From Verrucomicrobium sp. BvORR034 (GTDB taxonomy: Bacteria > Verrucomicrobiota > Verrucomicrobiia > Verrucomicrobiales > Verrucomicrobiaceae): DNA of 64,000 nucleotides. Below, one piece after another: positions 31,501 to 38,822 of this stretch (within the stretch, counting starts at the first letter, position 1; each line of letters starts with the position of its first letter). The notes below the pieces were generated by a model. It saw only the letters and a program-made list of their open reading frames with translations. It was not told the origin of the DNA and searched no databases. The DNA is taken from contig NZ_BATQ01000001.1 of the NCBI RefSeq assembly GCF_000739635.1, positions 1-64,000 of the forward strand, written 5' to 3'. Made by a program: the position numbers and the translations under genes.

Positions 31501-32120
31501 CCTACCAGACGGCTACGGTGGGCATGGAGGAGGATCGGAACAAGCCGGACCGCTGGAGCCTTCAGGAGACACGCTGGCAGAGCTATCTGGCCGCCTATCC
31601 CCAATCACTGAAACGTGAGGCAGCCCTGTTCCAACTGGCTCGTGCCGTGACCCGCCAGTACCGGACCTGGACTCATGTGCGAAATCGCAACTGGCCGGAT
31701 GCACCGTTCATGGGAAGGTATGTCCACCTCGTGGTAGAGCGTGAAAAGCCGTTCGAAGCGGCCCGGCCCAATGCGGCTCTGGATGAATATCGCAAGGCCT
31801 ATCCCAAGGGCCGCTATCTGGCCGATGTGCATCTGCTCCGGGCCGGTGTGGCGGTGGATGCCGGGGACTATCCTCTCGCCTTGCGTCTGCTCTGTGCTGC
31901 CCTGGCCGATGAGAACCACAAGGAACTGCATCTGGATGCTGCCCTGGCGCTCGCGCAATGCTTTGAGCTGCTGCACGATCCTGAACAACGTCGCGCCCTG
32001 GCCATCGCCATCGCGGCGGATCCCCTTGCCTGGGACCGGTTCACTGCCTTCACCCACAGTGCCAGCTGTGGCCAGCGGCTGAGGGTGTATGAGAATTGGG
32101 TGTCGAGCTTGAAGAAGTGA
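28536..32120 (+). CDS. large exported TPR-like repeat protein
   Basis: 1194-residue protein. It has a signal-like start (SLPLALLAAGTCLAVPG), then a conserved-looking NSCGPMYYAAAP segment whose cysteine could be lipidated or disulfide-bonded. The body is almost all alpha-helical with TPR-like pairs, for example AAFRRGALEEAAGWFEKVV, FVALMAWAATEGGEHAQALR and LLRAGVAVDAGDYPLALRLL. Such proteins usually scaffold other envelope proteins. It overlaps the DUF3142 gene by 28 bp, which supports a functional link. No enzymatic motif was seen. Proteins with an N-terminal CGP motif and long helical repeats occur in several Bacteroidetes and Planctomycetes, but I cannot name the family with certainty. Confidence 0.78.
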   Translation: MANRRSLPLALLAAGTCLAVPGKVNSCGPMYYAAAPALAAFPERHPVKTMLDLFAESQKAGASPDQEPVPLLVRRLLSQSREEAIQAIDHAMTVNRTPGYYQARMANLLWDLRDLRFAWEGNFNDEAKAYVEWRVKQYESEKRGLPPSMAAEHRKVEEGWWLSPQQKVEEERKLAMEQAAIKAGIEEGERAIAQASPALAPHWMVARGGAAFRRGALEEAAGWFEKVVQQHAGHPRRETALFMIARLKIEEARRISRKQPEAEAGPHDLPERLSNALEEAEHALDDYAKEHPKGRYSVELAGWRGAIHTLAGQHWLALGDYVTQLDHADHSEVRESAGREIERCLKELLLSDKVEDDPEGIQTVLVLLAASPPATLRVMGYLLDGPANLGYEARYWDESYLNQEKLDRIKTMLNRSRHTDMLQQLAGAAIDHEKAFKTAKWHPKFVALMAWAATEGGEHAQALRLCERQPEALADSDDLQYCRAVALQRLGDDARAAEALQALRARFPGSPLSKGLALRQAQSLHRLGRDGEAIVVLNVAVAAIESAEREPLPDGEKPPVFLHSYEELRQYLDVLEQFCPVPQLEAALQSPQLTNPSALRLHQLTVARLLAAEDWTSLRRVLDHPPEGAGALQADELDRLEQIYADWEWRQPSPMYFYATRSLHAGLGRAFLLLHEPLRDSMEPGQKALWHWSLATTWEACRGQLILSAVHAGPGSYMASDHRQMELRLRANALALGYRSDTVNRELESRDELRHSYDHCLQAADAAPGTPLAARALFKALESLRRMAEVTPYAQGRAFEADWGSVSRQLYDRLLKECPQSPEATRLAAWWDFAATPELHDWMPGNGYPAGEDYTIRDILVPDPSVKGRERWDQQTWQRESERRRQFGVLRERIQKLGNYLESRGLEAARTESKAIREALIPLADVLEWTEAINALDGTDLMLNQASPDLDAVKRYFLHTSGPPVEEPPVIAGIPVRTTASDGMEDLRAYQTATVGMEEDRNKPDRWSLQETRWQSYLAAYPQSLKREAALFQLARAVTRQYRTWTHVRNRNWPDAPFMGRYVHLVVEREKPFEAARPNAALDEYRKAYPKGRYLADVHLLRAGVAVDAGDYPLALRLLCAALADENHKELHLDAALALAQCFELLHDPEQRRALAIAIAADPLAWDRFTAFTHSASCGQRLRVYENWVSSLKK

Positions 32121-32296
32121 GGGGGCGGATGAGGGGAGGTACGGGCGATATCGGAGTTTTGGGAGATCATGAGCGGCTGAGCTTCTTTCAACCTGGCCCT
32201 TCCTCCTCACGCCAGTGTCTTGAAGTGCTGGCGGCTCGACGCCGCTTTCGCCTGCCGATGAGACGTTCTCTCCATCTCAATGCCATCGCCAGCAGG

Positions 32297-32434
32297 CAAA
32301 GGAGGCGGGGTCTCCGGCCCCGCTCAATCGAACGGCGACTGAGGGGGCACACGTGTTGAGCGGCTAGCCGTCGCGGGCCTTGAGCAGATCCATCCCTCCG
32401 CTCACCCGCGGGGCTGGAACCCCCGCCTCCTTTG
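32297..32434. repeat. inverted pair of GC-rich repeat units
   Basis: A 27-bp unit at 32297-32323 starting caaaggaggcgggg is matched in reverse at 32408-32434 ending cccgcctcctttg, with about 84 bp between. A third relative lies at 11701-11735. The pair can fold into one long hairpin or two small ones. Confidence 0.68.
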
Positions 32435-32465
32435 TCCTCCCTGCTCCAGCGTCCGGGTTCTAGCT

Positions 32466-32540
32466 CATCACAAGGGGTGCCACGGCGGTGTCGGGCCACA
32501 CGCACTCCGAAGACGCTTCGCGTGGCTGTCAGCGTTGGAG
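32466..32540 (+). repeat. dispersed repeat, copy 1 (second copy near 44.2 kb)
   Basis: This stretch begins catcacaaggggtgcc and ends gttggag. A diverged copy in the same orientation lies at 44191-44259, sharing tcacaaggggtgcc, cgcactcc, aagacgc and gttggag in the same order. Both copies sit in gene-free DNA next to other repeats. Confidence 0.62.
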
Positions 32541-32634
32541 CATTTGAAGCTGGGCGACGGCTGGTCACTCTTCCGTCTTGCGCAATCCACATTCCTCTGC
32601 GCAAAATCGAGATCCTGCTCCCCCAACGATCTCG

Positions 32635-34494
32635 ATGAAAAGGACGTCCTCCCCCAGACTCCCCGTCGCCATGCTCTGCCTCATTGCTGCGGGGCTTCTC
32701 ACCATAGCTCACGGTGAAGAACCTGCCGGGTGGGTCACCAAATCCTTCCCCATGCGGTGGGAGGATGTCGCCCCTCCTGTCACGCCGGAAGGTGAAGTGC
32801 CACCACTTGTCCTTCCACCTCTGCCGGTCGGTCAGACTTCCGGCATGGAGTGGGAAAGGGTGATCAAGACATCCTCAGAGATGCTCACACGGATCATGCA
32901 AGACTACCTTCCGGTATTTCCGGCAGGCACCACGATGCTTTATGATCCTGCTACAGAGACACTCGCAGTTCGGACAACACAAGAGTCGATGCAAGTGGTT
33001 GAGATTCTAGCGCGGGAGCTTCTGCGAGGGCGTCCCTGGCAACCTGTACTGAGGGTCTTTGTTTACGAACTCGATCAGCCTGTGATGCGCGATCTGCTAC
33101 TGGAAACTGCGGTCGCAAACGATCATGTCCAAGCTTGGAACAAGGTTGAGGCTTTGACTGCAAACAAGAAGGCAACGCTCCTAGATCAAATCCGGCTACC
33201 CGTGCGATCCGGCTTTCGCGCTTCGGCTGATTCGGGGTGTGAAAAACTGTTCCCTGAGGACAAAACGCCATTTAGAGGGCTGTCTTTTGAGATGGAGCCA
33301 GTGATCAACTCTGAAGGAAGGCTACTGACCTGCGACTATCGCCTCACTTGGAGTCCTCCACTCTTGGGTGCTATGCGTAAAGAGCATCCTTTGGTCACTT
33401 GGGATTCCTACACTTCCATGATTCCCGGACAGGTGCAATTGATTGGAGCCTGGAACGAACAAGCTGCTGCTTCAAAAAAAAGTCAGTGCGCTTTTCTTCT
33501 CTGCGGCAGGCATCCGGGGGTTCCCAAAGTGAACGAGGCGATACGACAGGTGCTCATTGATCACTCACCCCCCCCCTTGCCGGTTTCAAAAGCGACTGCG
33601 CCTGAAGCCGCACTGGGAATGAAGCTGGGCACTTATCGCGTACCTCGAAGTTACCTGGCACTCGATCAGGATCCAGTTTCGCCGCCGATGGACCCCTTTG
33701 CTACGTCTTCGACGACCGACAGCCTACGGCCAAAGACAACACGAAAACGTCCCCCAATCAAGGCCGCACAACATATCCTTGAAATGCAGGGCATCTTGTT
33801 CCCAGCAGGATCATTCGCAGCATTCCACCCGGGCGCGGGAGTGCTGCTGGTAAAGAATCAGGCAGCCAACCTTGATCAGGTTGAGGCTTTCGTATGGTCT
33901 CATCCACGTGTCTCTCCCACATCCCGGTTCACGATTCACCTGGTTGAAGCAGACAGCCAGCCATTGCGTGAGTTGTCCAGCGAAGCGGCCGAAGGTGGGG
34001 ATCACACGGTTCTTTTGCAAAAGCTATCCAAGCTGCCAGACTTTCGATGGATCGAGTCTATCTTTGTGGACACCATGGCCGGCAGACGCGCGGGTTTCAG
34101 TTCGGGCTGGTTCAATGAGCCAATTGCAGCTGCTCCGCTCCCTGAGTCAAAAATTACCAGCAACGGAGAGGGGAATACCTCCGATCAGCCTGTCAACGAG
34201 AAGAAGCTTCTGCACTCTGGCATCCAAGTGAATCTGGATTCCGTTCTGGGGCCAGACGGAACAACCACCAACATTATCCTGGAGTTGGAGCAACGTGACG
34301 AGGAAGCAATTTCGCGATCAACTTCTGCAACAGGAGTCAAGTTGAATGTGTCTACCGTGATGACGGCTGGCACCACCCGATGGATCGCCACATGGCGCCC
34401 ACCGGCGGGGAGCAACGCACCAGCTCGCGACAAACTGAGAGCCGTGTTTCTTACCTTGAACCAGATTTACTTTGACTCCGGATCGGACTTCTGA
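32635..34494 (+). CDS. exported secretin-like module protein, member 1 of a pair
   Basis: 619 residues from the ATG at 32635; earlier in-frame codons lack a signal. The signal peptide is about 1-27 (VAMLCLIAAGLLTIAHG). Two modules follow, near 90-280 and 385-612. Each opens with FPAG(T/S), a turn, and a strand like LAVRTTQESMQVVEI or LLVKNQAANLDQVEAFV, as in the N-domain of secretins. Each continues with a mixed domain ending in a G-V-K-L-N-V-type strand and a final segment resembling TRWIATWRPP. No membrane-spanning secretin barrel is seen. A run of nine C at 33568-33576 lies within the gene. It overlaps the next gene by one base (TGATG). Base composition is visibly more AT-rich than its neighbours. 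The function is unknown. Confidence 0.72.
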   Translation: MKRTSSPRLPVAMLCLIAAGLLTIAHGEEPAGWVTKSFPMRWEDVAPPVTPEGEVPPLVLPPLPVGQTSGMEWERVIKTSSEMLTRIMQDYLPVFPAGTTMLYDPATETLAVRTTQESMQVVEILARELLRGRPWQPVLRVFVYELDQPVMRDLLLETAVANDHVQAWNKVEALTANKKATLLDQIRLPVRSGFRASADSGCEKLFPEDKTPFRGLSFEMEPVINSEGRLLTCDYRLTWSPPLLGAMRKEHPLVTWDSYTSMIPGQVQLIGAWNEQAAASKKSQCAFLLCGRHPGVPKVNEAIRQVLIDHSPPPLPVSKATAPEAALGMKLGTYRVPRSYLALDQDPVSPPMDPFATSSTTDSLRPKTTRKRPPIKAAQHILEMQGILFPAGSFAAFHPGAGVLLVKNQAANLDQVEAFVWSHPRVSPTSRFTIHLVEADSQPLRELSSEAAEGGDHTVLLQKLSKLPDFRWIESIFVDTMAGRRAGFSSGWFNEPIAAAPLPESKITSNGEGNTSDQPVNEKKLLHSGIQVNLDSVLGPDGTTTNIILELEQRDEEAISRSTSATGVKLNVSTVMTAGTTRWIATWRPPAGSNAPARDKLRAVFLTLNQIYFDSGSDF

Positions 34495-36272
34495 TGAAAC
34501 AATTCCAATTCTTCATGCTGAAACTGGGCCTCTTTGCCCTGGCCGTCGGCTCCAGGTTGGTTCACGCAGCTGAATCTGCTGAAGAAGACGACCCATGGGT
34601 GACCGAAGTTCTACGGGCGGATTTTTCGGCTGGATACCATCGCGACCTCGCAGCAGATCCTTTCACCTCCCCACCCTCGCCGGACAACATGCTCCCGCGT
34701 GCGGATGACTCGGAGGAAGCCTGGCAACGCTACGCAGTTGGGTCTACCAGAAGGCTCAGCCCATTTCTTCAGGAAATCGGTTGTCCCGTACCTGTTGGCA
34801 CAGTGCTGATTCCGGATGCGTGGCAAGCCACGCTGGCTGTGCACACGCGACAAAGCGCCCTGAGCAAGCTCCGGCTCCACAGCCGAAGGCTTCTTACCCG
34901 TTTCCCTGAGACATTCGATCTGCGCGGAACGCTCTATGCCGGAGATGCGAGTTTGCTTTTTCCACTCGTGAACCAGGTCAGCTCTCAGGCGAGCCATAGT
35001 GAAGCGGTCGCACAATTGGAGACCCTTCTTAAAGGAGGGAAAGTCCAGTTGCTCGATGAGTGGCAATTGTACGCCAAACCGGAACAATCAACCAAACTCG
35101 AAAACCATACCGACAGGTCACACAGAAAGGAAAATGAAACAAGTGATTCTGATGCCGTTGCCATCGGGACCACCGTGGAAGCGAAGCTTTCCAATACCGT
35201 TGGTGACGGAGGAATAGCACTGTCTCTATCCTTCTCACACGCCGCAAGAACCGAAGTGTCCAATCCTGAAGACAAGACACGCATCGACCTCGCGGAAGCT
35301 CACGCGTCCAGCGTGAAGCTAAATATCTCGTCGATTCTGGCACCGGCAGAGCCGCACATTGTAGCGGCCTGGACGCCTCCGGAAACTGTACAAACGTCCG
35401 GTCAGAGGCAACTCCACCTCCTTGTTGTCAAAGCCCACATGAATAGAGTTTTGCCGCCAGGAAACGACGCGTTGAAGACCAAGCTGACCCAGGTGCTTCC
35501 CAAAGCAAAGGCCGAGTTGATCAAGACTGAAATGCAAAGTGCCAGTGAGGCAGAGCCCCCCAAACGGACACCACCTCCGGGAATGGAGACGCGTGTCATC
35601 AAGGTCCCGCCAAAGTTTCTGGAGAAACACCCGCCGGAACAGATTCTAAACGCCAATATCCCATTGCCAGAAGGTTCATCGTGCGTTTTTCATACACACT
35701 CCCGTACCTTGGAACTGGTCAACACTCCGGCTAATCTCGATGCCATTGCCAGGCTTGCTGCGGCACCTGAGTTCCAGAATGATCCGGTAATTCGCAAGAC
35801 GGTGTACTTGGTTCGTGGTGACCGGCAGATGATAGGAAAGTGGGTGGAAGAGTTGGACACAAATCTTCTGCCTCAGTTGAAGTGGAAGGAGTTTCTTGAA
35901 GTCATAGCCCGCCTTCCTGAGCAGGCGAAGGTAGTGGAGGTGGCAAGCCTGGAAAGCAGGCCTGGGGAACGCAATGAACTCTTTGTGGAAGGGGTCGAAC
36001 ACGATTTGGCATGGATGAGCGACAGTGTCGCCGCCCGAACTGGCACCACCATGGACTGCAACCTGCTTTTTAACTATGCTCGAAAACTTCCGCTCCATGC
36101 AAAAGAGAGTCATAACAACCGATTGATGACCTCACTCATCTTGATACAGGGTACTCCATGTGTGATCGGAGAATGGATACCCGTGGCAGACACTGGTGCA
36201 CCGGCAAGGGACCAACTACAGATAGCGGTGTTGAAGCTGGAAGCGGTGAGAAGACCAGTGACTGATGAATGA
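34494..36272 (+). CDS. exported secretin-like module protein, member 2 of a pair
   Basis: 592 residues; signal about 5-26 (FFMLKLGLFALAVGSRLVHA). It is built like the preceding protein: module one near 98-330 (PVGTVLIPDAWQATLAVHT ... VKLNISSI ... IVAAWTPPE), and module two near 368-585, opening with VIKVPPKFLEKHPPE, then PEGSSCVFHTHSRTLELVNT and ANLDAIARL, and ending CVIGEWIPVADTGAPARDQL. The last segment matches the end of the partner protein (SNAPARDKLRAVFLTL), so the two genes are ancient duplicates. A Ser/Thr/Lys-rich linker lies between strands near 190-225. Translation is coupled to the first gene by a one-base overlap. No catalytic motif is visible. Confidence 0.72.
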   Translation: MKQFQFFMLKLGLFALAVGSRLVHAAESAEEDDPWVTEVLRADFSAGYHRDLAADPFTSPPSPDNMLPRADDSEEAWQRYAVGSTRRLSPFLQEIGCPVPVGTVLIPDAWQATLAVHTRQSALSKLRLHSRRLLTRFPETFDLRGTLYAGDASLLFPLVNQVSSQASHSEAVAQLETLLKGGKVQLLDEWQLYAKPEQSTKLENHTDRSHRKENETSDSDAVAIGTTVEAKLSNTVGDGGIALSLSFSHAARTEVSNPEDKTRIDLAEAHASSVKLNISSILAPAEPHIVAAWTPPETVQTSGQRQLHLLVVKAHMNRVLPPGNDALKTKLTQVLPKAKAELIKTEMQSASEAEPPKRTPPPGMETRVIKVPPKFLEKHPPEQILNANIPLPEGSSCVFHTHSRTLELVNTPANLDAIARLAAAPEFQNDPVIRKTVYLVRGDRQMIGKWVEELDTNLLPQLKWKEFLEVIARLPEQAKVVEVASLESRPGERNELFVEGVEHDLAWMSDSVAARTGTTMDCNLLFNYARKLPLHAKESHNNRLMTSLILIQGTPCVIGEWIPVADTGAPARDQLQIAVLKLEAVRRPVTDE

Positions 36273-36315
36273 ATCGCGGAGTTTTGCCCCGCTGAACGCC
36301 TGCTTTGGAGGCACT

Positions 36316-36394
36316 GTTTGTAGTTCAAACTTTTGTTTGCTCAGTGCACTATGTCTTAGCTCGACTCAGGCAAACTAAAGTTTGAACTACAAAC
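36316..36394. repeat. near-perfect inverted repeat between convergent genes
   Basis: Arms 36316-36344 and 36365-36394 share gtttgtagttcaaacttt and gtttgc with one mismatch and one indel, separated by a loop of about 20 bp. It sits between the end of the secretin-like pair and the end of the minus-strand HEAT gene. It may end both transcripts, or be a mobile palindromic repeat. No T-run supports classical termination. Confidence 0.65.
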
Positions 36395-36413
36395 GGCTTC
36401 CAGCATCGTGAAC

Positions 36414-38765
36414 TCACGGCACCGAGCCATGCACCTGCCAGAGTGTCAGGGGTGCATCATCGACACCTCGCTTGGCAAGTTCCTTCAAGACCTCGACAGA
36501 CACGTCTGGGTTGCCCGCCAGTTCACTGTCCGCAGTTCCTTCAGGGAGCTTCAGCAGATATTGACGAAGCTGTTCGGCCTCGGGCGAATCCGAGCCAAGT
36601 TGGGGGCTCCTGGCCACTTCCTCCAGCGAGTACTCGTCTCCCTCCAACCCCTTGGCGTGTTTCAACAACGCCTTGACCGGAGTCAGGCTGTGCATGCGGG
36701 CGCAGGATTTCAGGTAATCACTTTCGGTTTCCAGAAAAGCGGCCAGCACGGGGCCGCTGTCACCGCCGGGTGTGACAGCGGCTTGTTTCCATTTCTCAAA
36801 GCCTGGTGCGAACTCCACGCTGGCGCTGTCGATCACGGCGCGCTCAAGGATGACATCCAAGGGCATGTTCCGGCGGGGTTCCAGACGCCACACGCGTGGA
36901 TAGACTTTGGCAATGATGCGCACGGCTTCTTCCGGAAGACGCGGATGCTCGAGCAGATCATGCACATCACCGGCGTGGTCGAGGTAATTTTCTGAACTGG
37001 TGTTCCACCAGTCTGCCGGCGCGGCTGCGACCCGGCGGGCTTCCTGGATGAGGAGAGCGGGCGGGACCGCCAGATTGTCTAAGGCGAAACGCCGCACGTA
37101 CTTGTCCGTATCCTTCGCCAGCGTTTCCAGGGACTTCTCGTCCCGGACCGCAGCGGCCAGCGTCCGGCGGATCTGGTCCGACTTGTCTGTCAGGAAGCGC
37201 TCGCGATTCTCATTGAGGAACGCAAAGAGCCCGGCAGGCGCACCTTTTTTCAACGCTGCCTCGCGCACGGCCAGGCGTTCATCGGTGAGGTCCTTCTTCC
37301 AGTCGCCCGGCGTCATGGTAGGGTCGGATGAAACGGCCTCGTCGCCCTCATGCTGCACCGCCCAGGCGACGAGATCCTCATCCTTGGCCTCCCGCAGTTC
37401 CTTTACCCACGCAGCGGTGACGGGCAGGTACCGCAGCGCACGGAGCCGCACCGGCTTCTCCTCATCCTGCAACAGCTTGCGCCGCTGGGTGTCTGTCAGG
37501 GCGGGATGGGAGCCGCAGGCCCGGCGGATTTCAGGAGAAGGGTCCACCACCAAGGCATCCAGGAAAGGGGCACCATGAATCGACGCCGCGAGCTGGCGTC
37601 GCACGCCGGCATCTTTGTCTGTGGAGAGGGCCGCGGCCTCCTTCTCAGGCAACGCTGCCTGATGCACTAGCGCCCGTCGCACCGCCGGCTCTGGATCAGC
37701 CGCGAGACGCACCATTCCTTCCGCAGTAAGTCGGGGATGGCCTGCTGCAACGATCCGATCCTGGACTTCCGTGCTGGAAGCATGGTCTGCCACAACTTTG
37801 ACATTAGCGTTTGCATCAAGCCGCCAGTCCGGCTTTCCGGCTGGAGCAGTCACAAAAGGTGAATTCCCCGCCCAGCAGACTGTGGCTATTTCCTCGATCG
37901 ATGCCGGAATGGAGCGCACGACTTTGAGCTTCTTCGCTGTGGCGGCATCCAGGGGCTCTCCATCTTCGTCCAGCCAGCGCAACTTCCCATCCTTCTTTTC
38001 ACGCCGATAGACATTCGCGTCTTCATCCTGCCACCGAACGAGGGATTCCAGAAACACCTTCTCCGCCGCCCCTTTGCCATCGGCCTCATCGGCATTGTAC
38101 AGATACTCTGCCAGATGTTGAGGAAGCGAAACTGAGCGGTCCGTGATGACCAGGGCGCGACTCTTGAAAGCGGGTCCCCAGACTTCGAACGCGAAGTCGT
38201 TGTAGTCAGCACAGATGACGCCACTGCAATGCATGGAACCCAGCACGACCAGCAACTGCTTGCTGAGAATGTGGTGGGCAAGGACATCTCCCGTCACGAC
38301 CAGGGAAGTGGAGTCCCCCATGTCGCTCAGCGTGCCCCGCACGATCAGGTTGCCCTTCACCACCAGGTTGAGGTCGCTGTGAAAGTCCCCATCGATCATG
38401 AGGTCGCCCTCATGCACGTACCAGGATCCTTCAAAGGTGTCGGCCAGCTGGGAAGAAGATCCGCCATTGCGAGGAAAGCTCTGAAGCAACTCCTGGCGGG
38501 CCTCCTTTGGAAAAGGCAGGAGCCGGGCGGCCATGTCCCGGGTCTTTTGTGACTTCATGGAGCCGGGTGCAGGAACTGCAGTCTGGACCTGGGCCGAGAG
38601 GGGCCGGGGCATGAAGATACCTTCGACGGCCAGGATGCCAAGGGTGAGCGCGCAGGCACCGACGGCGAGGGAGCGGCGGCCGGGGGCCTTCCCAGATGGA
38701 AAGTCCGGGTGCTGGGGCTGGCGGCGATTCGACCAGAGGCGAGGGGGGCAGGGAGGAAAAAACAT
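36414..38765 (-). CDS. membrane protein with bactofilin-like beta domain and HEAT-like repeats
   Basis: 783 residues. The N-terminus is cytoplasmic and Pro-rich, then one membrane segment (about 31-52, RRSLAVGACALTLGILAVEG). Residues 113-190 form regularly spaced short beta strands with G-x-L/V patterns (GDLMIDGDFHSDLNLVVKGN, LIVRGTLSD, LVVTGDVLA) like bactofilin or polymer-forming beta-helix domains. The rest (about 330-760) has HEAT or leucine-rich-variant repeats, such as LAADPEPAVRRALVHQ and VDPSPEIRRACGSHP. Such repeats bind other proteins. The combination suggests an envelope scaffold. It is not recognised as a named family and appears monocistronic, lying just upstream of and divergent in role from the cyclase gene. 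Confidence 0.65.
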   Translation of the reverse strand: MFFPPCPPRLWSNRRQPQHPDFPSGKAPGRRSLAVGACALTLGILAVEGIFMPRPLSAQVQTAVPAPGSMKSQKTRDMAARLLPFPKEARQELLQSFPRNGGSSSQLADTFEGSWYVHEGDLMIDGDFHSDLNLVVKGNLIVRGTLSDMGDSTSLVVTGDVLAHHILSKQLLVVLGSMHCSGVICADYNDFAFEVWGPAFKSRALVITDRSVSLPQHLAEYLYNADEADGKGAAEKVFLESLVRWQDEDANVYRREKKDGKLRWLDEDGEPLDAATAKKLKVVRSIPASIEEIATVCWAGNSPFVTAPAGKPDWRLDANANVKVVADHASSTEVQDRIVAAGHPRLTAEGMVRLAADPEPAVRRALVHQAALPEKEAAALSTDKDAGVRRQLAASIHGAPFLDALVVDPSPEIRRACGSHPALTDTQRRKLLQDEEKPVRLRALRYLPVTAAWVKELREAKDEDLVAWAVQHEGDEAVSSDPTMTPGDWKKDLTDERLAVREAALKKGAPAGLFAFLNENRERFLTDKSDQIRRTLAAAVRDEKSLETLAKDTDKYVRRFALDNLAVPPALLIQEARRVAAAPADWWNTSSENYLDHAGDVHDLLEHPRLPEEAVRIIAKVYPRVWRLEPRRNMPLDVILERAVIDSASVEFAPGFEKWKQAAVTPGGDSGPVLAAFLETESDYLKSCARMHSLTPVKALLKHAKGLEGDEYSLEEVARSPQLGSDSPEAEQLRQYLLKLPEGTADSELAGNPDVSVEVLKELAKRGVDDAPLTLWQVHGSVP

Positions 38766-38822
38766 GGCTTTACCCGTGCATGTCAGAGCCGCCCGCCCTG
38801 TGACAAGGGCCTGCCCGGGCAG

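Larger units (their letters stand above)
32121..32634. other. gene-free stretch with several dispersed repeats
   Basis: About 510 bp between the large TPR-like gene and the secretin-like pair. It holds the inverted GC-rich units (32297-32434) and one copy of a repeat also found near 44.2 kb (32466-32540). No coding region is convincing. The promoter of the downstream pair presumably lies after 32540, where base composition becomes more AT-rich. Confidence 0.6.
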
